From positions 1 to 52,127 of the forward strand of contig CAMHJP010000004.1 of the NCBI GenBank assembly GCA_946185585.1: a stretch of DNA of 52,127 nt, written 5' to 3'. The first letter of the stretch is position 1. Every line of letters starts with the position of its first letter. The notes beneath the pieces were generated by a model. The model did no database searches. It worked only from the letters and a program-made list of their open reading frames with translations, and was not told the DNA's origin. The stretch is from an uncultured Caryophanales bacterium. Its GTDB lineage: Bacteria; Bacillota_I; Bacilli_A; RFN20; CAG-826. Positions 17,401 to 23,232 of the stretch are shown here, piece after piece. The position numbers were made by a program, and so were the translations under genes.

Positions 17401-18943
17401 GATTTGCGGTGAAAAAATGGTTGGAGATGGACAAAATATTCCATTTGAAACCTTCCTTGGTTTTAATGCGGATAAGATTCCTGATATCGACTTAAACTTC
17501 CCAAGTGACTACCAGAAGATTGCCTTCAATAGTACTAAAGATATTTTCGGACCAAACAACGTCTTCCGTGCTGGAACTATTGAAACTGTTGCTGAAAAAA
17601 CTGCTTTCGGTTATGTCCGTGGATACTTTGAAGAAAGAGGAGTTGATCCAAGCACAATCCCATCTTCTTATATTGCTTATTTAGCAAGTCACGTTGCTGA
17701 TACCAAACGTACAACTGGACAACACCCTGGTGGAATTATGGTTCTTCCAAAGAGCTGTAACATTTATGATTTCACTCCAATTCAATATCCAGCTGATGAT
17801 AAAGAATCAGATTGGTTAACAACCCATCTTGACTATACTGCTCTTCATGATGCTTTACTTAAACTTGACCTTTTAGGCCACGTAGATCCACTCGCTCTAC
17901 GCTTAATGACGGAGATGACTGGTGTCAACATGAAGGATATTCCTTTAAACGATAAGAAAGTTATTTCTTTATTTACGACTGATAAAGCTCTTGAAAGAAG
18001 TGGAAACTATTTAAAGGTTAAAAATGGTGCTTCTGGTTTACCAGAATTCGGTACTGATGTTTGTCGAGACATTCTTTTAGGTGCCCAACCGAAATCATTT
18101 GCTGATCTAGTTGTTGTTGCTGGTTTAGCTCACGGTACTGACGTCTGGCAAGGTAACGCTTCCGAATTAATTAAGAATGGTACTTGTACCATTCGTGAAG
18201 TCATCGGATGTCGTGATGACATTATGACTTACCTAATTAAGAAAGGCGTCCAACCAAAGACCGCCTTTAATACTATGGAATCAGTTCGTAAAGGACGTAA
18301 GATTCCAAAAGAAGCTGAAGAAGCTCTTAGAGCTTGTAATGTTCCAGAATGGTACATTGATTCATGCAACAAGATTAAATATATGTTCCCAAAAGCTCAC
18401 GCTGTTGCTTATGTTACGATGGCCGTGCGTGTTGGTTACTTTAAACTTTATTATCCACTTGAATTCTACGCTGTGTGGTTCTCTGCTCGTTGTAAACAAT
18501 ATGACATTGAACCAATGCTTGGTGGAAAAGAAGCCATTATTCAACGTTATGATGAACTGAAAGGTCGTAAAAATAAGCACGAAAAACTATCTCCTAAGGA
18601 GACAGATATTTTAAAGATGCTTACTGTGGCGATCGAAATGACTGAACGTGGATATAAATTTGAAAAAGTTGATTTATATAAATCCAAAGCAACTGAATTC
18701 GTTGTTGATCATGAAAATAAATCTCTTATTTGTCCATTTATTGTTATTGATGGATTAGGTGAAAACGCTGCTATAAGTGTTGTTGAAGCTCGTGAGAAAG
18801 GACCATTCTCTTCTAAAGAAGACCTTCTCAAACGAACCAAACTCTCTTCAACAAACGTCGAAGATCTCAGTAAGATTGGCACCCTTGATGGAATGGGTGA
18901 TAGTGACCAAATGTCACTCTTTGAGTTTGGTTTAGATTTGTAA
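14483..18943 (+). CDS. polC: DNA polymerase III alpha subunit, PolC type
   Basis: The replicative polymerase of low-GC Gram-positives, 1486 aa. Visible in order: N-terminal domain, acidic linker (about 150-210), OB fold, PHP part 1 (ELHLHTRMSVMDG, about 360), inserted 3'-5' exonuclease (VFDLETTGLS, about 447, and ADYDAKVL later), PHP part 2, a four-Cys zinc site (CPKC and CPIC, about 947-980), and the palm motif PDIDLNFPSDYQ (about 1000). I chose ATG 14483 just after rseP; an ATG at 14495 is possible. Upstream SD signal is weak. proS, between rasP and polC in Bacillus, is missing. Confidence 0.96.
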   Translation: MNDKMKRFLTSIGINNLESFDLDFDLVTRNPFKREQVDMLVVKDTPWDYEYLEQLQHALETVTYPIDIKFSYKKKPTVEDAIRLFPDWHRSHNRFVSEQVLENKDGQILFVFKTDEDLKKNRQIMDDFKEFLKFLSYRFDVISEVREEEKTTPNVSQKVLEKMEEKANEVYEEENAERGDEEDDSYYKNAEMVEEEEEETALKAYEEQYIEALKDNISRLKDLGKNTKINKTNSDYDPQSWRDSIPFKKYTDFSLIKEDSGNVDITGEVFGIDKIRTNFFGKAVCPCGLGNGTQAINIRIVENKHTSVEDIEKLKNSMYIHIKGYAEADKRSGQVSVTARGFEIVPPPAMRSDDEEQKRVELHLHTRMSVMDGVTSITDYCKLAKAMGHKAVAVTDHGVVQSFPEAQNAQKETGVKILYGSELYMVNDELPFALNPQPIPLRNTAYVVFDLETTGLSKEYDRITEFGAIRFEHGNIVKTEDFFINPTIPIPQKVQDKTHITQAMVNNAPKFEECADRIIDFFKDAIIVSHNITFDLGFINASLIRMGREPINPPAIDTLSLSHYMFPEAGSHRLGSLSRNLGIQSYNDEEAHRADYDAKVLNEVWLAMLNRLTEHNMDLKHSDLAEIKTTEAMLKHIRPSHINCLVKDEDGFRALYELVSLSHIKYLADVPKTPKREISRLREHLLLGSACCNGEVFDAARTMTKADLKEVMKFYDFIEVQPPENYRHLVNLGSIDSFDEVKKYIKDIVECADEIGKPVVATGDVHYLNPEDKITRDVYISAKAVGGKLHPLHMRDTSLQAPDQHYRSTKEMLDAFSFLGKEKAFEIVVTNTNKIADSIGEFNPIKKDLHPPIIEEAPQVLRDTCYAKAHEIYGDPLPEEIQTRLERELSGIIDNGYSVTYYIAHEIVRRANEAGFVVGSRGSVGSSFAAHMFGITEVNPLRPHYHCPKCKHLEWIDDPNIHSGYDLPDKKCPICGEKMVGDGQNIPFETFLGFNADKIPDIDLNFPSDYQKIAFNSTKDIFGPNNVFRAGTIETVAEKTAFGYVRGYFEERGVDPSTIPSSYIAYLASHVADTKRTTGQHPGGIMVLPKSCNIYDFTPIQYPADDKESDWLTTHLDYTALHDALLKLDLLGHVDPLALRLMTEMTGVNMKDIPLNDKKVISLFTTDKALERSGNYLKVKNGASGLPEFGTDVCRDILLGAQPKSFADLVVVAGLAHGTDVWQGNASELIKNGTCTIREVIGCRDDIMTYLIKKGVQPKTAFNTMESVRKGRKIPKEAEEALRACNVPEWYIDSCNKIKYMFPKAHAVAYVTMAVRVGYFKLYYPLEFYAVWFSARCKQYDIEPMLGGKEAIIQRYDELKGRKNKHEKLSPKETDILKMLTVAIEMTERGYKFEKVDLYKSKATEFVVDHENKSLICPFIVIDGLGENAAISVVEAREKGPFSSKEDLLKRTKLSSTNVEDLSKIGTLDGMGDSDQMSLFEFGLDL

Positions 18944-18944
18944 T

Positions 18945-19020
18945 CGGGGCGTAGCACAGTTGGTAGTGCGCTTGGTTCGGGACCAAGAGGTCAGGGGTTC
19001 GATTCTCCTCGCTCCGACCA
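18945..19020 (+). tRNA. tRNA-Pro(CGG)
   Basis: Complete cloverleaf of 76 nt. Acceptor CGGGGCG pairs with CGCTCCG. The anticodon loop TTCGGGA sits on stem CTTGG/CCAAG, the T-loop is TTCGATT, and CCA is encoded. It begins one base after the polC stop, so it may be co-transcribed with polC. Confidence 0.95.
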
Positions 19021-19026
19021 TTATTT

Positions 19027-19103
19027 GCGGCCATAGCTCAACTGGATAGAGCACCTTCCTCCTAAGAAGGGGGTTGGACGTTCAACTCGTCTTGGCCGCG
19101 CCA
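19027..19103 (+). tRNA. tRNA-Arg(CCT)
   Basis: 77-nt cloverleaf. Acceptor GCGGCCA/TGGCCGC, anticodon loop CTCCTAA on stem CCTTC/GAAGG, T-arm GGACG/CGTCT, CCA encoded. It reads AGG. It is 6 nt after tRNA-Pro and ends with a terminator. Confidence 0.95.
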
Positions 19104-19107
19104 AAAT

Positions 19108-19136
19108 AAGTCTCAAAATTCTTTGAGGCTTTTACT
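19108..19136 (+). terminator. Terminator after tRNA-Arg
   Basis: AAGTCTCAAA pairs with TTTGAGGCTT (one G-T pair) around a short loop and is followed by a T-rich tail. Confidence 0.75.
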
Positions 19137-19176
19137 TTACTTTTTATTTATTAAAAGATAATATAGTTAGGCACCT

Positions 19177-19252
19177 GGGTCTGTAGCTCATCTGGGAGAG
19201 CGCCTCCATGGCATGGAGGAGGTGGCCGGTTCGAGCCCGGTCAGATCCACCA
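19177..19252 (+). tRNA. tRNA-Ala(GGC)
   Basis: 76-nt cloverleaf. Acceptor GGGTCTG/CAGATCC, anticodon loop ATGGCAT on stem CCTCC/GGAGG, T-loop TTCGAGC, CCA encoded. An AT-rich stretch with a TAATAT box lies upstream as a possible promoter. Confidence 0.95.
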
Positions 19253-19261
19253 AAATGAGTG

Positions 19262-19293
19262 AAATCACCGTAAAATGCGGTGATTTTTCTTTT
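19262..19293 (+). terminator. Terminator after tRNA-Ala
   Basis: AAATCACCG (19262-19270) pairs perfectly with CGGTGATTT (19278-19286), then TTCTTTT. Confidence 0.85.
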
Positions 19294-19310
19294 AAATTCA
19301 ATTTATATAA

Positions 19311-19338
19311 TTGAGAATCACATACTTTCAAATATAAT
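19311..19338 (+). promoter_or_regulatory. Promoter of msrA (near-leaderless)
   Basis: TTGAGA (19311-19316), 16-nt spacer, TATAAT (19333-19338). The -10 box ends 7 nt before the msrA ATG, predicting a leader of about one base. No Shine-Dalgarno sequence is present. Confidence 0.75.
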
Positions 19339-19345
19339 ACTTCTT

Positions 19346-19834
19346 ATGAAAACAATTTATATTGCTGGTGGATGTTTCTGGGGAGTTGAAAAATATTTTT
19401 CGATGGTAAAAGGTGTTCTTTCAACTGATGTTGGATACGCTAACGGAACCAAAGATTATCCAAGTTATGAAGATTTAAAACATGGTGAAGATGATGCATC
19501 TGAGACTGTGAAAATTGAATATGATGAAAATGTTCTTTCTTTAGAAAAGATTCTTGAACTCTTTTTAAGATTTGTTGATCCATACGCCTTAAACAAACAA
19601 GGAGAAGATGAAGGAATCCAATATCGTTCTGGAGTCTACTTTGTAGACATTAAGGATGAGAATAGAATTCGTGCCTACTTCGATAAATATTTAGAAAAGA
19701 ACTACAAAATTGAGATTTTACCTTTAAATAAATTCTTTTTAGCTGAAGAATATCATCAAAACTATTTGGATAAAAACCCTCATGGTTATTGTCACATTAA
19801 TTTTGGAATCTTAAAGGAAGAAGAGAAAAAATAA
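19346..19834 (+). CDS. msrA: Peptide-methionine (S)-S-oxide reductase MsrA
   Basis: Reduces methionine-S-sulfoxide in oxidised proteins. The 162-aa protein starts right at the family N-terminus, MKTIYIAGGCFWGVEKYF, with catalytic Cys10 in GCFWG. It also has the family signature YRSGVYF and the AEEYHQNYLDKNP block. No MsrB domain is fused and none lies next to it. I chose ATG 19346 because upstream in-frame sequence contains the promoter. It stands alone between the tRNA-Ala terminator and its neighbour's promoter. Confidence 0.95.
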   Translation: MKTIYIAGGCFWGVEKYFSMVKGVLSTDVGYANGTKDYPSYEDLKHGEDDASETVKIEYDENVLSLEKILELFLRFVDPYALNKQGEDEGIQYRSGVYFVDIKDENRIRAYFDKYLEKNYKIEILPLNKFFLAEEYHQNYLDKNPHGYCHINFGILKEEEKK

Positions 19835-19848
19835 GATTATTTCAATAA

Positions 19849-19878
19849 TTGAAATTGTCTTAGTGATTGAACTATAAT
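19849..19878 (+). promoter_or_regulatory. Promoter of the membrane NUDIX gene (near-leaderless)
   Basis: TTGAAA (19849-19854), 18-nt spacer, TATAAT (19873-19878), ending 7 nt before the ATG at 19886. No Shine-Dalgarno sequence. Confidence 0.7.
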
Positions 19879-19885
19879 TTGTCCT

Positions 19886-20584
19886 ATGAATCAAAAGAAA
19901 TCGAAAGTAAAAGAAAGTCCTCTCTCAAAACTCTATATTATCGCCGGTAATTGCGGCGCTGGCGTGATTGTCGCCGGTTTAGTTGCTTTATTTTTAAAAT
20001 TAAGAATGAACAGCTTAGTCAAGGATGGTAAAGAAAAACTGGCTGAACGTTTTAGTATTTTATTCTGGATTTTTATTGGTCTAGCAATTGCTGCATTTAT
20101 TGGTTTAGTAGTGTTTTTAATATTAGCTTTAATTAAACAAAAATCATCAGCAAAAACTGTAAATCAACCGAAAAATGCTGGTGAAAATAAGAAAAGAGAA
20201 GTCTTTGTTGTCGCTGGTGCAATTATTAAAGATGGTTACGTTTTTGCAGCACAACGTGGCAATAAAGGTGAAACAAAATTTAAGTGGGAATTCCCTGGCG
20301 GAAAGATTGAACCAGGAGAAACTCCACAAGAAGCACTTGTTCGCGAACTACAAGAAGAATTAAAGATTAAGGTTAAAGTTCATGAACGTATTACAAACAT
20401 CGTTGATGAGTATCCAACACAAATTCTTCATATCGATACATATCGTTGTGAACTTCTTGAAGGAACACCAACCTTAACTGAACACATCGATATGGCTTGG
20501 TCAAGCAAAGAAGAGCTTGATCAGCTCGAATTTTCTCCTGCTGATGCCCCAACATTAGCAAAAATTAAGAAACTTTATTTATAA
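19886..20584 (+). CDS. Membrane-tethered MutT-like NUDIX hydrolase
   Basis: 232 aa in two parts. The N-terminus has two hydrophobic helices (about 15-42 and 55-85). The C-terminus (about 105-232) is a NUDIX domain resembling MutT: REVFVVAGAII, an intact NUDIX box from GGKIEPGETP through RELQEEL (about 138-160), and WEFPGG before it. MutT enzymes hydrolyse 8-oxo-dGTP and are normally soluble and about 130 aa. The membrane part is the unusual feature. With basic residues just after the second helix, the NUDIX domain is probably cytoplasmic. The exact substrate cannot be assigned. Confidence 0.85.
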   Translation: MNQKKSKVKESPLSKLYIIAGNCGAGVIVAGLVALFLKLRMNSLVKDGKEKLAERFSILFWIFIGLAIAAFIGLVVFLILALIKQKSSAKTVNQPKNAGENKKREVFVVAGAIIKDGYVFAAQRGNKGETKFKWEFPGGKIEPGETPQEALVRELQEELKIKVKVHERITNIVDEYPTQILHIDTYRCELLEGTPTLTEHIDMAWSSKEELDQLEFSPADAPTLAKIKKLYL

Positions 20585-20598
20585 GAAGTAATTTAGTG

Positions 20599-20604
20599 TA
20601 TACT
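20599..20604 (+). promoter_or_regulatory. -10 box for the tRNA-Leu pair
   Basis: TATACT lies 9 nt before the 5' end of tRNA-Leu(CAG), consistent with a tRNA promoter. No clear -35 box was identified. Confidence 0.4.
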
Positions 20605-20613
20605 TTACCCAAC

Positions 20614-20695
20614 GCAGTGATGGCGGAATTGGTATACGCGTGGGTCTCAGAAGCCCATCCCGTTAGGGTTGCGAGTTCAAGTCTCGCTCACTGCA
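20614..20695 (+). tRNA. tRNA-Leu(CAG), no encoded CCA
   Basis: Class II tRNA with a long variable arm. Acceptor GCAGTGA/TCACTGC, anticodon loop CTCAGAA on TGGGT/GCCCA, T-loop TTCAAGT. After discriminator A the DNA reads CCC, not CCA. It is the only one of the ten tRNAs here without an encoded CCA. Confidence 0.93.
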
Positions 20696-20707
20696 CCCTA
20701 TAAAATT

Positions 20708-20792
20708 GCCCACGTGGTGAAATTGGTAGACGCAAAGGACTCAAAATCCTTCGGAGAAATCCATGTCGGTTCGAGTCCGACCGTGGGCACCA
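20708..20792 (+). tRNA. tRNA-Leu(CAA)
   Basis: Class II tRNA of 85 nt. Acceptor GCCCACG/CGTGGGC, anticodon loop CTCAAAA on AAGGA/TCCTT, a long variable arm, T-loop TTCGAGT, CCA encoded. It is 12 nt after tRNA-Leu(CAG). Confidence 0.95.
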
Positions 20793-20796
20793 AAAC

Positions 20797-20820
20797 GAGA
20801 TTGTTATCAATCTCTTTTTT
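20797..20820 (+). terminator. Terminator after the tRNA-Leu pair
   Basis: GAGATTG (20797-20803) pairs with CAATCTC (20808-20814) around TTAT, followed by six T. Confidence 0.85.
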
Positions 20821-20840
20821 GTTTTTTGCTAAATTTATCT

Positions 20841-20852
20841 CCAGCAATTCTC
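20841..20852 (+). repeat. CCAGCAA-motif copy (variant, intergenic)
   Basis: CCAGCAATTCTC, differing by one base from CCAGCAAATCTC found elsewhere in the window in the same orientation. Confidence 0.4.
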
Positions 20853-20882
20853 AAATTATTTTATAAATTTGAAAGAAAATGT

Positions 20883-20911
20883 TTGTCAGTTTCGTATTTT
20901 ATGAATATAAT
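20883..20911 (+). promoter_or_regulatory. Promoter of the sphingoid-base-type operon
   Basis: TTGTCA (20883-20888), 17-nt spacer, TATAAT (20906-20911). The predicted start near 20918 gives a leader of about 27 nt with GTGAGG before the ATG at 20945. Confidence 0.75.
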
Positions 20912-20944
20912 ACACGTGCTTTTTTGAAAAGTGAGGTTAGAACA

Positions 20945-22126
20945 ATGGATTTATTTTCAAAATACAATCACCCATTGCTTGAAATGGCTCGTAAAGAAGG
21001 TATCTACCCATACTTTCACGAATTACAGTCCAGACAAGCCCCAGAAGTAGTTATGGAAGGCCATCGCGTTATTATGCTTGGTTCAAATAACTATCTTGGC
21101 TTAACCGAAAATCAAAATGTTATTGATGCCGGAATCAAAGCTTTAGAAAAGTACGGTTCTGGTTGTTCCGGTTCCCGCTTCCTTAATGGAACTTTAGATT
21201 TACACAAAGAATTAGAAGGCGAAATCGCTAAATTCTTACACAAAGAAGATGCAGTGGTCTTTTCAACTGGTTTCCAATCTAACTTAGGTATTATTTCTGC
21301 CTTAGCTGGTTTTGGAGATTACATTCTTAATGACCGTGAAAACCACGCTTCCATCTATGATGCCTGTAAACTCAGCTATGCCAAAGTTTTAAGATATCGT
21401 CATAGCGACATGGAAGACTTAGAAGCCCAACTTAAAAGTATTCCTCAAACCGCTGGTATCTTAATCGTGACTGATGGTGTCTTCTCAATGAGAGGAGATA
21501 TCTGCAAGCTTCCAGAAATCTGCGCATTGGCAAAGAAATATGGTGCTCGTGTCATGGTTGACGATGCTCATAGCTTAGGTGTTTTAGGTGAAGGTGGTCG
21601 TGGTACTGCTTCCTACTTTGGTCTTGAAGACCAGGTCGATGTCATTATGAATACCTTCTCGAAGTCCTTAGCATCCATCGGTGGATGTATGGCGGCTTCA
21701 AAGAAGGTTTGTGACTACGTCCGTCACGTCTCTCGTCCATTCATTTTCTCTGCTTCATTAACTCCAGCTTCTAGCGCTTCGGCACTTCAAGCATTAAGAG
21801 AGCTTGAAGCTCGACCAGAGATGGTTACTCGTTTAAAAGAACTTGGAGACTATGCCCGTGATGCCTTCCGTAAGAGAGGCCTTCAAATCGTTGAAGCTTC
21901 AACTCCAATCGTTCCAATTTATACATACACTGCTCGTAGAACATTTATTATTGCTCAAAAACTCTTTGAAAAAGGAGTTTATGTTAATCCAGTCGTTTCT
22001 CCAGCTGCACCTGAAGGTGAATGCTTATTACGTGTTACTTTAATGGCGACACATAATGAAAAACTCATCGATGAAGCAGCGGATATTATTGCTGAAGTCG
22101 TAAATAATGAAAAAACAGAAGACTAA
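20945..22126 (+). CDS. Serine palmitoyltransferase-like alpha-oxoamine synthase
   Basis: 393-aa PLP enzyme of the alpha-oxoamine synthase family, joining an amino acid and an acyl-CoA with loss of CO2. PLP contacts are visible: His134 (ENHASIYD), Asp206 and His209 (VDDAHSLG), and Lys240 (TFSKSLASIGG). It resembles bacterial serine palmitoyltransferases more than Kbl. YPYF near the N-terminus, GSRFLNGTLDLH, VFSTGFQSNLG, FSMRGDICKLPEI and TFSKSLASIGG match the Bacteroidetes SPT pattern as I recall it, where Kbl has GTLGKA-type active-site sequence. The next gene, a reductase, overlaps by 20 bases. No tdh for threonine breakdown is nearby. ATG 20945 is preceded by GTGAGG. Alternatives: Kbl or a synthase using another amino acid. 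Confidence 0.8.
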   Translation: MDLFSKYNHPLLEMARKEGIYPYFHELQSRQAPEVVMEGHRVIMLGSNNYLGLTENQNVIDAGIKALEKYGSGCSGSRFLNGTLDLHKELEGEIAKFLHKEDAVVFSTGFQSNLGIISALAGFGDYILNDRENHASIYDACKLSYAKVLRYRHSDMEDLEAQLKSIPQTAGILIVTDGVFSMRGDICKLPEICALAKKYGARVMVDDAHSLGVLGEGGRGTASYFGLEDQVDVIMNTFSKSLASIGGCMAASKKVCDYVRHVSRPFIFSASLTPASSASALQALRELEARPEMVTRLKELGDYARDAFRKRGLQIVEASTPIVPIYTYTARRTFIIAQKLFEKGVYVNPVVSPAAPEGECLLRVTLMATHNEKLIDEAADIIAEVVNNEKTED

Positions 22127-22901
22127 GGTCATCGTTTTAACAGGTGGATCTAGTGGCATCGGTTTAGCCACAGTGAAACTTTTTGCATCTAAAGGACATG
22201 TTGTCTACGAGTTATCTCGTTCAGGCAAGTCTTTTGATGGTGTAAAGCACATTTTTTGTGATGTCACAAACGAAGATACAGTCAAAGCTGCCATTGAACA
22301 AGTTATCAGTGAACAAGGTCATATTGATGTATTAATCAATAATGCCGGTTTTGGTATTTCTGGACCAATCGAATTCACGAAGACTGAAGACGCTAAAAAA
22401 CAATTTGATGTGAACTTTTTTGGCGCATTAAATGTGGTGAAGGCTGTTGTTCCTCACATGAGAAAAGAACAACGTGGTCGAATCATCTTTGTTAGTTCAG
22501 TCGCCGCTATTTTCTCAATCCCATTCCAGAGTTTCTATAGTGCCGCTAAGGCAGCAATGAACTCATTAACACTTGCTTTAGCTAATGAACTCCGTCCATT
22601 CCATATTTCTGTTTGTGCTTTAATGCCAGGAGATGTTTCAACCGGCTTTACTGCTGCTCGAGAAAAGTCCATCGAAGGCAGTGATGTCTATACTCGTTTA
22701 GACAAGTCAGTCAAGACTATGGAACACGACGAAACACACGGAATGAGTCCTGATAAAATGGCGAAGAAATTATGTAAAATAACCAGCAAATCTCGGGTAA
22801 AACCACTTTATGTTGGTGGTGGAAAATACAAATTATTCTGTTTCTTAGCCAAGATTTTACCAACCAGATTTTTTAACTGGGTGGTCGGAAAACTTTATTA
22901 A
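22107..22901 (+). CDS. Short-chain dehydrogenase/reductase, candidate 3-ketosphinganine reductase
   Basis: 264-aa classical SDR. NAD(P)-binding TGGSSGIG (12-19), structural NNAG, catalytic Ser131 (VSS), Tyr144 and Lys148 (YSAAK). The C-terminal 60 residues are basic and hydrophobic (FLAKILPTRFFNWVVGKLY), suggesting membrane contact, as in 3-ketodihydrosphingosine reductases. The start lies inside the preceding synthase gene (20-base overlap), so the two are translated from one message. Reduction of the synthase's keto product is the natural guess. SDR substrate cannot be read from sequence, so the activity is inferred from context. Confidence 0.7.
   Translation: MKKQKTKVIVLTGGSSGIGLATVKLFASKGHVVYELSRSGKSFDGVKHIFCDVTNEDTVKAAIEQVISEQGHIDVLINNAGFGISGPIEFTKTEDAKKQFDVNFFGALNVVKAVVPHMRKEQRGRIIFVSSVAAIFSIPFQSFYSAAKAAMNSLTLALANELRPFHISVCALMPGDVSTGFTAAREKSIEGSDVYTRLDKSVKTMEHDETHGMSPDKMAKKLCKITSKSRVKPLYVGGGKYKLFCFLAKILPTRFFNWVVGKLY
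22782..22796 (+). repeat. Oriented CCAGCAAATCTCGG motif, copy in the reductase gene
   Basis: ACCAGCAAATCTCGG inside the reductase gene, read in frame ACC-AGC-AAA-TCT-CGG. Identical over 15 bases to the gltX copy at 34910, which is in another frame. Confidence 0.5.
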
Positions 22902-22961
22902 TTGATTTTTGAGCTAAAGATTTCAAAACTTATTATTGAAATGTTCTAAGGAATCATTTAA

Positions 22962-22967
22962 TATAAT
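22962..22967 (+). promoter_or_regulatory. -10 box for tRNA-Thr and tRNA-Val
   Basis: TATAAT 10 nt before the 5' end of tRNA-Thr. A TTGAAA at 22936-22941 is 20 nt upstream, a long spacer. Confidence 0.5.
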
Positions 22968-22977
22968 CACGCCCTCT

Positions 22978-23053
22978 GCCGTCATAGCTCAGCAGGTAGA
23001 GCAACTGTCTCGTAATCAGTAGGTCGATGGTTCAATTCCGTCTGACGGCACCA
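22978..23053 (+). tRNA. tRNA-Thr(CGT)
   Basis: 76-nt cloverleaf. Acceptor GCCGTCA/TGACGGC, anticodon loop CTCGTAA, T-loop TTCAATT, CCA encoded. The anticodon stem ACTGT/TCAGT has a T-T mismatch at the pair closing the loop (31:39). Confidence 0.92.
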
Positions 23054-23062
23054 AATTCCCAT

Positions 23063-23138
23063 GGATGTTTAGCTCAGCTGGGAGAGCATCTGTTTGACGT
23101 ACAGAAGGTCACAGGTTCGAGCCCTGTAGCATCCACCA
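23063..23138 (+). tRNA. tRNA-Val(GAC)
   Basis: 76-nt cloverleaf. Acceptor GGATGTT/AGCATCC, anticodon loop TTGACGT on TCTGT/ACAGA, T-loop TTCGAGC, CCA encoded. It is 9 nt after tRNA-Thr. Confidence 0.95.
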
Positions 23139-23149
23139 AAAACATAAAT

Positions 23150-23177
23150 ACTCCAGTGTTTGCTGGAGTTTTTATTT
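23150..23177 (+). terminator. Terminator after tRNA-Val
   Basis: ACTCCAG (23150-23156) pairs with CTGGAGT (23163-23169), followed by a T-rich tail. Confidence 0.85.
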
Positions 23178-23194
23178 TGCTTTTGGTGTGTGCG

Positions 23195-23203
23195 TGTTAT
23201 AAT
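23195..23203 (+). promoter_or_regulatory. Extended -10 promoter of the gene at 23233
   Basis: TGTTATAAT, a perfect extended -10 element, with a TTGCTT 15 nt upstream. The predicted start near 23210 leaves a 23-nt leader containing AAAGGTAGG before the ATG, so this unit has a normal ribosome site. Confidence 0.65.
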
Positions 23204-23232
23204 GTTAGCGCATAAAAGGTAGGTTTTTTCTT

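Noticed and set aside
20945-22126. 2-amino-3-ketobutyrate CoA ligase (Kbl) as the primary call
   Set aside because: The active-site Lys region is TFSKSLASIGG rather than the GTLGKA type, the GSRFLNGTLDLH block fits SPT better, no tdh is adjacent, and the overlapping gene is a reductase. It is kept as an alternative, not excluded.
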